Position numbers and translations under genes: made by a program. The notes under the pieces are model-generated. The model did not search any database and had not been told where the DNA came from. It worked only from the letters and a program-made list of their open reading frames with translations. This document shows, in pieces, positions 7,533 to 14,972 of a DNA stretch of 19,921 bases (its first letter is position 1; each line of letters starts with the position of its first letter). The stretch comes from an uncultured Solimonas sp. (GTDB taxonomy: Bacteria; Pseudomonadota; Gammaproteobacteria; Nevskiales; Nevskiaceae), in NCBI GenBank assembly GCA_946478985.1, contig CAMLDZ010000056.1:1-19921 (forward strand), given 5' to 3'.

Positions 7533-8564
7533 CTACCGCGGCACTGCCGCCGCGCGCGATACGCGCAGCCAGCGGATGAACAGCGACTCCATCAATAGCT
7601 GCGGTTGCGCATTGCCGGCGGCACGGCGCTGCGCCTCGACGACGTCCTGCGCCATCTGCGCCACCGCCTCGCCGCGTGCCAGGTCGCCCGCGGCGAGCCG
7701 TTCGCGGAGCTGGCCGAGCAGCCACTGTTGCGCCCACTGCAGGTGCTCGATCAGGCTGTCCTTGTCGACCGAGGTCGCGGCCGTCAGCGGATCCTTCTTG
7801 GCGCTGGCCACCGCCGACCACAGCTCCGTCCATTGCCGGCGGATCTCCACACCCTCGCCCGCCGCGAGCTGCACGGCGCGCAGCGGCGCTCCGAGTGCCA
7901 GCTCCAGCGCCCATTCCAGCGTCCGTTCGTCGCGAATGCCGGCGTCCTGCATCCAGGCACGCGCGCTGGCGTCGTCCGGACGCGGGAAGCGGATCTTCTG
8001 GCAGCGGCTGCGCAAGGTCGGCAGCAGGGCCTGCGGACGCTCGCTGATCAGCAGCAGATGGGTACCGGCGGGTGGCTCCTCGATGGTCTTCAGCAGCGCA
8101 TTGACGCTGGCGGTGTTGAGGCCCTCCGCCGGATCGACGATCGCGACGCGCGCGCCGCCGTAATGCGTGGCCAGCGACAACTTGGAGCTCAGGTTGCGCG
8201 CCGCTTCGATCGAGATGTCACGCCGCTTGCGGTCCTCGTCCGGCTCCCAGTGCACCAGTCCCTGCTGGGCCTGGCCGCTGGCGGTGAGCGCCAGACCCAG
8301 ATGACCGTCGACACCCAGCACCGAGGCGTTCGGATGCGAGCCCGCCGCCAGCTGCGCGCAGCTGCGGCAGCGGCCGCAGGCGTAGCCGCTGGGGTTTTCG
8401 CACAGCGCGAACGCCGCCAGCGCGCGCGCGAACCAGCGCTTGCCGACCCCGGCGCCGCCGATCAGCAGCAGGGCATGCGGCAACCGGCGCTGCAGCCACA
8501 GCGCCGTCAGGTCCAGCCAGAGCTCCTGCTGCCAGGGCAGCGGACGCCATAGCGGGTCGCTCAT
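7533..8564 (-). CDS. holB: DNA polymerase III delta-prime subunit
   Basis: A 343-residue clamp-loader subunit. It begins with a P-loop-like GGAGVGKR (36-43), which ends in Arg where a nucleotide-binding loop has Ser or Thr. Four zinc-ligand cysteines follow (Cys55, Cys63, Cys66, Cys69), then VDPAEGLNTASVNALLKTIEEPP, and the SRC motif at 186-188 whose Arg acts as arginine finger for the adjacent gamma/tau ATPase. The C-terminal region is the helical collar domain. The protein opens the sliding clamp loader with DnaX and HolA. Its ATG overlaps the tmk stop by 4 nt (ATGA), so translation is probably coupled. The frame is open upstream within tmk, but homology begins at this ATG. Confidence 0.94.
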   Translation of the reverse strand: MSDPLWRPLPWQQELWLDLTALWLQRRLPHALLLIGGAGVGKRWFARALAAFALCENPSGYACGRCRSCAQLAAGSHPNASVLGVDGHLGLALTASGQAQQGLVHWEPDEDRKRRDISIEAARNLSSKLSLATHYGGARVAIVDPAEGLNTASVNALLKTIEEPPAGTHLLLISERPQALLPTLRSRCQKIRFPRPDDASARAWMQDAGIRDERTLEWALELALGAPLRAVQLAAGEGVEIRRQWTELWSAVASAKKDPLTAATSVDKDSLIEHLQWAQQWLLGQLRERLAAGDLARGEAVAQMAQDVVEAQRRAAGNAQPQLLMESLFIRWLRVSRAAAVPR

Positions 8565-9205
8565 GCGGCGGGCGTGTGCGCGAGATGCCAGGCGGCCAGC
8601 ACCGCCTCGATGGCGACGCTGACGGCGTCGACGTCGCGCCCGGCATCGATGACGTGAATGCGTTCCGGCTCCGCTGCCGCGCGTGCCAGAAAGCCGGCGC
8701 GCACGCGCTGCATGAATTCCTGGCTCTCGTGTTCGAAGCGGTTGCCGCCGCCGCGTGCCTGGGCGCGATCGAGGCCGATCTGCGGATCCAGATCGAGCAG
8801 CAGTGTCAGATCCGGCCGCTGTCCTTCGAGCGCCAGCTGCTCCAGCGTCTGCAGGTGCGTCTGGCTGACCCCATGGCCAGCGCCCTGATAGGCATAGCTG
8901 GAGTCTATGAAGCGGTCGCAGACCACGTCGCGGCCGGCCGCCAGCGCCGGGCCGATGGTGGTCTGCCAGTGCGCGGCGCGCGCGGCGAACATCAGCAGCG
9001 CCTCGGTCGGTGCGCTGAGGCCCTCGGCCCAATCGCCGAGAACCACGCCGCGGATCGATTCGGCCAGCGGCGAGCCGCCAGGCTCGCGCGTCAGCACCAC
9101 CTCGCGGCCGCGCTCGATCAGCCAGTCGCGAATGAAGCGCGCCTGCGTCGACTTGCCGGCGCCCTCGCCGCCTTCGAGTGTGATCAGCCTTCCGCGCGTG
9201 GTCAT
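8561..9205 (-). CDS. tmk: thymidylate kinase (dTMP kinase)
   Basis: A 214-residue dTMP kinase that phosphorylates dTMP to dTDP with ATP. Visible motifs are the P-loop GGEGAGKST at 12-20, TREPGGSP at 39-46 contacting substrate, the DRF motif at 97-99 followed by SSYAYQG, and a lid around ARGGGNRFE (about 150-158). Length is standard for the bacterial family. The ATG at 9205 overlaps the mltG stop as ATGA, and its own stop overlaps the holB start as ATGA, so mltG-tmk-holB form a translationally coupled run. The frame continues open through mltG, but nothing there resembles a kinase N-terminus. Confidence 0.96.
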   Translation of the reverse strand: MTTRGRLITLEGGEGAGKSTQARFIRDWLIERGREVVLTREPGGSPLAESIRGVVLGDWAEGLSAPTEALLMFAARAAHWQTTIGPALAAGRDVVCDRFIDSSYAYQGAGHGVSQTHLQTLEQLALEGQRPDLTLLLDLDPQIGLDRAQARGGGNRFEHESQEFMQRVRAGFLARAAAEPERIHVIDAGRDVDAVSVAIEAVLAAWHLAHTPAA

Positions 9206-10212
9206 GGTCTCTTCAGTTGATAGCGGCGCACCGCTGCCTCGTGCTCGGCCAGCGTCTCCGAGAAGACATGCGTGCCGTCTCCTTTGGAAACGAAGAATAA
9301 CGCCTTGCCATCGTCCGGATGCAGCGCCGCGTGCAGCGCCGCGCGGCCCGGCAGGCAGATCGGCGTCGGCGGCAGGCCGGCGCGCTGGTAGGTGTTGTAA
9401 GGCGTGTCGGTGAGCAGATCGGTCTTGCGCAGATTGCCGTCGAAGCGCGCGCCGACGCCGTAGATCACGGTCGGATCGGTCTGCAGACGCATGCCCAGGC
9501 GCAGGCGCCGCACGAACACGCCGGCGATCTGCGCGCGCTCCACCGGCGCGCCGGTTTCCTTTTCGATGATCGAGGCCATCGTCAGCGCCTCGTCGATGTT
9601 GGCGTACGGCAGATCCGCGGCGCGCTGCGCCCACTCGGCCTGCGCGGCGGCCTGCATCGCCGCGAACGCCTGCTGCAGCAGTGCGATGTCGGCGGTGCCT
9701 TTGGGATAGCGGTAGGTGTCCGGAAAGAATCGCCCTTCCGGATGCAGGCCGGGCTGCCCGATCGCCGCCATCAGTGCTTCCGGCGTGGCGTCGGGCATCG
9801 TCTGCTTGATTGCGGGATTGCTGCGCAGTGCCTGCAGTGCCTGCGCGAAGCTCCAGCCTTCGACAAAACGCAGCTCGTGCAGCAGCACGCGGCCCGACAT
9901 GAACAGCTCGATCGTGCTCAGCAGGTTCTGACCGGGGTCCAGCAGGTATTCGCCACTGCGGATGCGCCCGCCCAGACCCTGCCATCGTGCATACAGGCGC
10001 AGCCAGGTCCCAGCGCGCGCGCTCGGCAGCAGGTGTTCCTGGCGCAGCTGTTCGATCACCGTGGCCAGCGCAGCGCCCGGCGCGATCTCGAAAGGCTGCT
10101 GCGCATCCAGGCGCAAGGGCTCGTGCAGCTGCCGGTAGCCATCGAATGCCAGACCGCCGATCAGCAGCAGGCCCAGGATGACGGCGGTGGCAAGCAGACG
10201 CAGGACTCGCAT
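9202..10212 (-). CDS. mltG: endolytic murein transglycosylase MltG (YceG-like)
   Basis: A 336-residue inner-membrane lytic transglycosylase that cuts nascent glycan strands and helps set their length. Residues 5-22 form a single N-terminal transmembrane segment, followed by a LysM-like region to about 110 and the catalytic YceG domain. The catalytic glutamate is Glu217 in MASIIEKETG, equivalent to Glu218 of E. coli MltG. Other conserved parts are EGRFFPDTY, MRLQTDPTVIYG, and the end motif PPTPICLPGRAAL plus ALFFVSKGDGTHVFS. Length matches the E. coli protein (340). It follows pabC with 6 nt between and overlaps tmk by 4 nt, in the conserved pabC-mltG-tmk order. Confidence 0.95.
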   Translation of the reverse strand: MRVLRLLATAVILGLLLIGGLAFDGYRQLHEPLRLDAQQPFEIAPGAALATVIEQLRQEHLLPSARAGTWLRLYARWQGLGGRIRSGEYLLDPGQNLLSTIELFMSGRVLLHELRFVEGWSFAQALQALRSNPAIKQTMPDATPEALMAAIGQPGLHPEGRFFPDTYRYPKGTADIALLQQAFAAMQAAAQAEWAQRAADLPYANIDEALTMASIIEKETGAPVERAQIAGVFVRRLRLGMRLQTDPTVIYGVGARFDGNLRKTDLLTDTPYNTYQRAGLPPTPICLPGRAALHAALHPDDGKALFFVSKGDGTHVFSETLAEHEAAVRRYQLKRP

Positions 10213-10218
10213 GTTTCT

Positions 10219-11046
10219 TCAGTTCAGCCTTGGATGGTTGAGCGCCGTCATCAGCCTGCGCGTCCACGGCCCGGGGGCGGCGAAGCGGCGTTCGGCGATC
10301 TGCCGCAGCGGCCAGATGCCGATCAGCGCGTTGCAGATGAAAGCTTCGTCGGCGTCCAGCAGCGTCTGCGGCGCCGTCTGTTGTTGTTCGGCCGGCAGGC
10401 CCTGCTGCTGCGCGAGCCGGACGATGCGGGCGCGCATGCTGCCGGCGACGCCGCACTGATCGAGACGTGGTGTCTGCAGCCTGCCCGCGCGCAGCCAGAA
10501 CAGATTGCTGCGCGTGCCGCCGATCAGGTGGCCGGCATGATCGCACATCAAACGTTCGTCGATGCCGGCCGGCCAGTCGCGCGAGGCGAGCACCTGTTCG
10601 AGCCGGTTGAGATGCTTGATGCCGGCGAGCCGCGGCTGCACGGACAGTGTCAGCGGTGACCAGTCGGCGCAGGCGCCCTGCTCCCACAGGGCATCGGCGT
10701 AGCGCGGCGCCGCGGCAAGGCTGACGATGCGCAACGCCTCGCAAGTGCTGCTGCGATAGCCGCGGCCTTCATGACGACGCACCAGCGTCCATTTCAGGAC
10801 CGCGCGTGCGTCCTGCCGCGCGGCGATCAAGGCCTGTGACTCGGCACGCAGCAGCGCCGGCGACGGCATGTCGAGCTGCAGCCGCGTGGCGTCGTCGGCG
10901 AGCTTGGCGAGGTGATCGTCGAGATGCAGGGGCGCGCCGTCGGCGACGAGAATCGTACGGAACACGCCGTCGCCGTAGGCCAGCCCGCGGTTGTCGGCGG
11001 CCACCGTGGATTGCGGCACGCCGTCGATCAGGCAAGCCAGCGTCAC
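10219..11046 (-). CDS. pabC: aminodeoxychorismate lyase (fold-type IV PLP enzyme)
   Basis: A 275-residue PLP-dependent lyase that converts 4-amino-4-deoxychorismate to p-aminobenzoate and pyruvate for folate synthesis. RGLAYGDGVF near residue 20 and AGIKHLNRLEQVL are family hallmarks, with Lys144 the expected Schiff-base lysine. ADEAFICNALIGIWP lies near the C-terminus. One oddity is that the stretch LIGGTRSNLFW has Gly176 where E. coli PabC has the Glu that contacts the PLP ring nitrogen. The start is GTG at 11046, overlapping the pabB stop (GTGA), consistent with coupling to the enzyme that makes its substrate. mltG starts 6 nt after its stop. Confidence 0.92.
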   Translation of the reverse strand: MTLACLIDGVPQSTVAADNRGLAYGDGVFRTILVADGAPLHLDDHLAKLADDATRLQLDMPSPALLRAESQALIAARQDARAVLKWTLVRRHEGRGYRSSTCEALRIVSLAAAPRYADALWEQGACADWSPLTLSVQPRLAGIKHLNRLEQVLASRDWPAGIDERLMCDHAGHLIGGTRSNLFWLRAGRLQTPRLDQCGVAGSMRARIVRLAQQQGLPAEQQQTAPQTLLDADEAFICNALIGIWPLRQIAERRFAAPGPWTRRLMTALNHPRLN

Positions 11047-12371
11047 GAGGCGTCCAGCGCCAGCAGCAGGCCGCGCGCCTTGGCGCGCGTTTCGGCGAGC
11101 TCGGCGGCGGGGTTGGAGTCGGCGACGATGCCGGCGCCGGCGCGGAACACCGCCTGGCCGCGCTGCCAGACCATGGTGCGGATCAGGATGTTGCTGTCGA
11201 GCCGGCCGTCGCGCGACAGATAACCCATGCTGCCCGTGTAGGGGCCGCGGCCCTCGCCTTCCAGCTCGGCGATGATCTGCATGACGCGCACCTTTGGACA
11301 GCCGGTGATGGTGCCGCCCGGAAACACCGCGCGCAGTGCGGCGCCCGGGCCGACATCGCGGCGCAGCCGTCCGCGCACATTGGAAACGATGTGATGCACG
11401 TGCGCGTAGCTTTCCAGTGTCATCAGTTCGTTGACCTCGATCGATCCGGGCTCGCAGACACGGCCGAGGTCGTTGCGTTCGAGATCGAGCAGCATCACGT
11501 GCTCGGCGCGTTCCTTGAGGCTCTGCCGCAACATCTGTTGCAGCGCCCGGTCTTCTTCAGCACTGCCGCCGCGCTGCCGCGTACCGGCGATCGGCCGCGT
11601 CTGCGCGACGCCCTCGTCGATCTGCAGCAGCCGCTCCGGCGACGAGCTGATCACGGCGCGGTCCTGCCACTGCATGAGGCCGGCGAACGGTGCCGGGTTC
11701 TGCAGGCGCAGGCGCAGGTACAGATCGCTGGGTTCAACGGTCTGGTCGAGCGTCGCGCTCCAGCGCCGCGACAGGTTGACCTGGAAAACGTCGCCGGCAG
11801 CCAGGTAGTCGAGCACGCGCTGCACGCCATCGAGATAGTGCGGCGCGGCTTCCTCGTCGATCTGCGCATGGATCCCGCTCGTGGCGATCGGTGCGGCGCC
11901 CGCCGCGGCTTCGATCAGGGCCTGCAGTTGCGCATCGCTGCGCTCGCTGATGGCGATGCAGCGGCCGCTCTCGCGGTCATGCAGGATCGCCGCCGGGCAG
12001 CGTACCGCCAGCGCGTCGGGCAGATCGAACGGCGAATCCGGCAGGAACAGATGCGGCTCGATCGCGCGCGCCGCTTCATAGCCGAGATAAATGAACCAGC
12101 CGCCGCAGAACGGCAGCTCGTCGCGCGGCGCCAGCGGCTCGGCCGCCGCCATCGCATCGAAAGCCGCAAAGAAATCGCGCTCGCCGCCGGCTGCGCCATG
12201 CAGACCCTCGGCGTCCAGCGTCAATGCCGCTTCCGGAAAGGCGAACAGGATGTCCCAGCGCCCGGACAGGCGGTGCGCGGCGACGCTCTGCAGCAGGAAA
12301 GGAAAACGCCGCGGATCGGCGCGATGGATCGCGACGAGGTCCGCGGCGTGTTGCAGCTGCGCACGCCACAT
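11043..12371 (-). CDS. pabB: aminodeoxychorismate synthase component I, PIAGT type
   Basis: A 442-residue chorismate-using enzyme. Visible are the N-terminal region with GGWFIYLGYE, then the TrpE/PabB catalytic domain with FQVNLSRRW, SSSPERLL, RPIAGTRQRG (260-264 PIAGT), LLDLERNDLGRV, HHIVSNVRG and FPGGTITGCPKVR (about 350-362). With a glutamine amidotransferase it would aminate chorismate to 4-amino-4-deoxychorismate. It is assigned to pabB and not trpE because it sits directly before pabC, with a 4-nt overlap. The motif has Ala262 in place of the nucleophilic Lys of E. coli PabB, as in the PIAGT PabB subclass known from Stenotrophomonas. The ATG at 12371, 13 nt after fabF, is chosen to avoid overlap; an in-frame ATG at 12425 exists, and neither has a strong ribosome site. 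No pabA is in the window. Confidence 0.9.
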   Translation of the reverse strand: MWRAQLQHAADLVAIHRADPRRFPFLLQSVAAHRLSGRWDILFAFPEAALTLDAEGLHGAAGGERDFFAAFDAMAAAEPLAPRDELPFCGGWFIYLGYEAARAIEPHLFLPDSPFDLPDALAVRCPAAILHDRESGRCIAISERSDAQLQALIEAAAGAAPIATSGIHAQIDEEAAPHYLDGVQRVLDYLAAGDVFQVNLSRRWSATLDQTVEPSDLYLRLRLQNPAPFAGLMQWQDRAVISSSPERLLQIDEGVAQTRPIAGTRQRGGSAEEDRALQQMLRQSLKERAEHVMLLDLERNDLGRVCEPGSIEVNELMTLESYAHVHHIVSNVRGRLRRDVGPGAALRAVFPGGTITGCPKVRVMQIIAELEGEGRGPYTGSMGYLSRDGRLDSNILIRTMVWQRGQAVFRAGAGIVADSNPAAELAETRAKARGLLLALDAS

Positions 12372-12384
12372 GTCTGTGGTGTGC

Positions 12385-13626
12385 TTAGGCGAAACGCTTG
12401 AAGGCGACGCTGCCGTTGGTGCCACCGAAACCGAAGGAGTTGGACACCGCGATGTTCAGCGGACGCTCCTTGGCCTGATGCGCCGTGTAGTCGAGATCGC
12501 AGCCCTCGTCCGGATTGTCGAGGTTGATCGTCGGCGGCACGACCTGATCACGCAGGGCCAGCACCGAGAAGATCGCCTCGATACCACCGGCAGCACCGAG
12601 CAAGTGGCCGGTCATCGACTTGGTCGAACTGACCGACAGCTTGTACGCATGCTCGCCGAAGGCCGTCTTGATCGCCGTGGTTTCAGCGATGTCTCCGGCC
12701 GGCGTCGAGGTGCCGTGGGCATTGATGTAGTCGACCTGATCCGGATTGACGCCAGCATCGCGCAGCGCATTTTCCATCGCGCGGCGGCCGCCGTTGCCAT
12801 CTTCCGGCGGCAGCGTGATGTGGTAGGCGTCGCTGGACATGCCAAAACCGACCAGCTCGGCGTAAATCTTCGCGCCGCGCTTCTTGGCGTGTTCCAGTTC
12901 CTCGATGACCAGCACGCCGGCACCATCGCCGAGCACGAAGCCATCGCGATCCTTGTCCCACGGCCGGCTGGCCCGCGTCGGATCGTCATTGCGTGTCGAC
13001 AGCGCGCGTGCCTGGCAGAAACCCGCCAGACCTGCTGGTGCCGAACCGGCTTCGCCGGCGCCGACGATGAACACATCCGCATCGCCCGCCTGGATCAGAC
13101 GCCCGCCGATACCGATCGCATGCGTCGCTGTCGTACAGGCAGTGACGGTGGCGATGTTCGGGCCGGTGATGCCGAGGTCGATCGAGATGTAGCCCGAGAT
13201 CATGTTGATGATCGAGCTCGGCACGAAGAACGGCGAGACACGCTTGGGACCACTGGCGTGCAGCGCGCGGCATTCTTCTTCGATGCTGCCGATGCCACCG
13301 ATACCGGAACCGACACAGATGCCGATCCGCTCGCGGTTGGCCTCGGTGACTTCGATGCCGGCATCGGCGACCGCCTGCTTGGCAGCCGCAACGCCGTAAT
13401 GAATGAACGGATCGGTACGCTTCACATCCTTGACGCTCAGCCATTGCTTGGCGTCAAAGTCGTGAATCATGCCGCCGAAGCGGGTGGTATAGGCCGACAC
13501 GTCGTAATACGTGATCGGCCCGATACCGGACTTCCCCGCGAGGATGTTGCTCCAGGCCGTGGCGACATCGTTTCCCACAGGGGACACGATTCCCAGGCCG
13601 GTGACGACAACGCGCCTACGGCTCAT
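12385..13626 (-). CDS. fabF: beta-ketoacyl-ACP synthase II
   Basis: A 413-residue elongating condensing enzyme of type II fatty-acid synthesis. It has the Cys-His-His triad: Cys164 in [11 protein letters not shown], His304 in [11 protein letters not shown], and His341 in [14 protein letters not shown]. Further conserved parts are [34 protein letters not shown], and NSFGFGGTN. It condenses malonyl-ACP with growing acyl-ACP and in E. coli also controls cis-vaccenate formation. The ATG at 13626 is preferred to an in-frame TTG two codons earlier because GAGG lies 8 nt upstream of the ATG. It follows acpP by 46 nt, its standard location, and precedes pabB by 13 nt. Nothing about the protein is unusual. 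Confidence 0.97.
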   Translation of the reverse strand: MSRRRVVVTGLGIVSPVGNDVATAWSNILAGKSGIGPITYYDVSAYTTRFGGMIHDFDAKQWLSVKDVKRTDPFIHYGVAAAKQAVADAGIEVTEANRERIGICVGSGIGGIGSIEEECRALHASGPKRVSPFFVPSSIINMISGYISIDLGITGPNIATVTACTTATHAIGIGGRLIQAGDADVFIVGAGEAGSAPAGLAGFCQARALSTRNDDPTRASRPWDKDRDGFVLGDGAGVLVIEELEHAKKRGAKIYAELVGFGMSSDAYHITLPPEDGNGGRRAMENALRDAGVNPDQVDYINAHGTSTPAGDIAETTAIKTAFGEHAYKLSVSSTKSMTGHLLGAAGGIEAIFSVLALRDQVVPPTINLDNPDEGCDLDYTAHQAKERPLNIAVSNSFGFGGTNGSVAFKRFA

Positions 13627-13672
13627 CGGCAATACCTCAAAACTGATTGTCGAGAGGAAGCGAGGCGTTCAA

Positions 13673-13918
13673 TCAGCCCTGCTGCGGAGCGTGAGCCTTG
13701 ATGTAGTTCAGCACATCGCGGAACGTGACGATCTTTTCGGCTTCCTCGTCCGGGATGTCGATCTCGAATTCTTCTTCCAGTGCCATCACCAGTTCGACGG
13801 TATCCAGAGAGTCGGCGCCCAGATCCTCGACGAACGAAGCCTCAGGCGTGATCTGATCTTCGCTGACCGAAAGCTGCTCAGCGATGATCTTCTTTACCTT
13901 CTCTTCCAACGTACTCAT
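13673..13918 (-). CDS. acpP: acyl carrier protein
   Basis: An 81-residue acidic, helical acyl carrier protein. Ser37 in [18 protein letters not shown] is the site that receives 4'-phosphopantetheine. It carries acyl intermediates between FabD, FabG, FabF and the other type II synthase enzymes. The length and the PDEEAEKI motif are typical; the C-terminal HAPQQG tail is slightly long. AGGAG lies 6 nt before the ATG. It sits between fabG and fabF as expected, but after a 205-nt gap that contains its own predicted promoter, consistent with ACP needing much higher expression than its neighbours. Confidence 0.98.
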   Translation of the reverse strand: MSTLEEKVKKIIAEQLSVSEDQITPEASFVEDLGADSLDTVELVMALEEEFEIDIPDEEAEKIVTFRDVLNYIKAHAPQQG

Positions 13919-13962
13919 GTATTACTCCTGAGACCGCAATTGTCGATATGTGAAGCGGACGT

Positions 13963-13991
13963 ATTGTAGACAAACACCACAACTGAAACAG
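13963..13991 (-). promoter_or_regulatory. predicted acpP promoter
   Basis: On the minus strand a -10 box TACAAT (13963-13968, five of six consensus bases) lies about 45 nt before the acpP ATG; the best-spaced -35 candidate, CTGTTT at 13986-13991, is poor. The predicted start near 13956 gives a leader of about 38 nt with a good ribosome site. The local drop in GC content and the 205-nt gap support a promoter here, but the weak -35 leaves doubt. Confidence 0.45.
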
Positions 13992-14010
13992 CGAGACTCG
14001 CGCCGGCGCG

Positions 14011-14072
14011 GTTTGAGAGGAAAATCAAGGCTCAAACGGCTGTGGCTCACGATTCTGCGTTAAAAATACGCA
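14011..14072. other. two short inverted repeats in the fabG-acpP spacer
   Basis: GTTTGAG (14011-14017) is mirrored by CTCAAAC (14031-14037) around a 13-nt loop. Upstream on the minus strand, TGCGT (14056-14060) pairs with ACGCA (14068-14072) around an AT-rich 7-nt loop. Both lie upstream of the predicted acpP promoter. They could be regulator sites or RNA stems; neither is followed by a T-run, so they are not convincing intrinsic terminators. No open frame in the 14- to 205-nt spacer looks like a gene. Confidence 0.25.
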
Positions 14073-14105
14073 ATGAGTCGGCGACCCATCACGCATTAAT
14101 CCCAT

Positions 14106-14122
14106 GCGTCGGCTGGCGACGC
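14106..14122 (-). other. GC-rich hairpin one base after the fabG stop codon
   Basis: GCGTCG (14106-14111) and CGACGC (14117-14122) form a perfect 6-bp stem with a 5-nt loop. In the minus-strand transcript it begins 1 nt beyond the fabG TGA. No U-tract follows, so it is probably not a strong intrinsic terminator. It could stabilise or process the 3' end of the fabD-fabG message, or it may be a chance pairing in GC-rich DNA. Confidence 0.3.
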
Positions 14123-14123
14123 G

Positions 14124-14879
14124 TCAATCCATGTACAGGCCACCGTTGACGTGCAAGGTGTTGCCGGTGATGTAACCGGCCTCGCGCGAGGCCAGAAACG
14201 CGACGGCGGCGGCGATGTCCTCGGCCGCGCCCAGGCGCTGCGCCGGCACGCGTTCGAGCAGCGCCTTGCGGGCTTCCTCGCCGAGCGCCTTGGTCATGTC
14301 GGTGTCGATGAAACCGGGCGCGACGACGTTGACGGTAATGCCGCGCGAACCGATTTCCTGCGCCAGCGACTTGGAGAAGCCGATCACGCCCGCCTTGGCC
14401 GCACAGTAGTTGGCCTGGCCGGGGTTGCCCATGCTGCCGACCACCGAGCCAATGCTGATGATGCGGCCATAGCGCGCCTTCATCATGCCGCGCAGCACCG
14501 CGCGCGACAGGCGGAACACCGAGCTCAGGTCGGTGGCGAGCACGACATCCCAGTCCTCTTCCTTCATGCGCAGCATCAGCGTGTCGCGCGTGACGCCGGC
14601 GTTGTTGACGAGGATGCTGACGGCGCCGATCGAATCCAGCAGCGTGTCGACGGCCGCCGCATCGCGGACGTCGAGCACGCGACCTTCGCCACCGAACGGC
14701 GCCAGGGTTTCGCTGATCTTGGCGGCTCCGGCCGCGGAGGTGGCGGTGCCATAGACCTTGGCGCCGTTGCGGGCAAGCCGCAGCGCGATCGCCTGGCCGA
14801 TGCCACGGCTGGCACCGGTGACCAGGGCAACTTCGCGCGGGGTCTCGGCGGTGGCCGCCGAGGAGCTGGAATCAGTCAT
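14124..14879 (-). CDS. fabG: 3-oxoacyl-ACP reductase
   Basis: A 251-residue NADPH-dependent ketoreductase that reduces 3-oxoacyl-ACP after each condensation. The cofactor motif TGASRGIG is at 21-28, NNAG at 92-95, and the catalytic Ser145 (IGSVVGSMG), Tyr158 and Lys162 (ANYCAAKAG) are present. NVVAPGFIDTDMT and the C-terminal GGLYMD are typical FabG. The first 13 residues are a Ser/Ala-rich extension not seen in E. coli FabG. The position of the fourth catalytic residue, Asn110 in E. coli (TNLSS), is Asp117 here (TDLSS). It lies between fabD (93 nt upstream, with only a weak ribosome site GAAGAA) and acpP, as expected for the fab operon. Confidence 0.95.
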   Translation of the reverse strand: MTDSSSSAATAETPREVALVTGASRGIGQAIALRLARNGAKVYGTATSAAGAAKISETLAPFGGEGRVLDVRDAAAVDTLLDSIGAVSILVNNAGVTRDTLMLRMKEEDWDVVLATDLSSVFRLSRAVLRGMMKARYGRIISIGSVVGSMGNPGQANYCAAKAGVIGFSKSLAQEIGSRGITVNVVAPGFIDTDMTKALGEEARKALLERVPAQRLGAAEDIAAAVAFLASREAGYITGNTLHVNGGLYMD

Positions 14880-14972
14880 CGTTTGGGGATTTCTTCAGCC
14901 TGCCGCAGGACGGCGGCGCTTATGTCGATTGGCTGCGTGGCGCGCATGTTAGCTGCGCCACTCCGGGAGCGG

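Noticed and set aside
11043..12371. Assignment of this gene as trpE because of the PIAGT motif
   Set aside because: Its 4-nt overlap with pabC and conserved position after fabF favour the PIAGT subclass of PabB.
10806..12401. 531-codon plus-strand open frame opposite pabB and pabC
   Set aside because: Low-complexity Arg/Ala/Gln translation and exact antisense position to two well-identified genes; treated as a codon-bias shadow.
12091..13701. 536-codon plus-strand open frame opposite fabF
   Set aside because: Antisense to a highly conserved gene, with no protein motif and no ribosome site.
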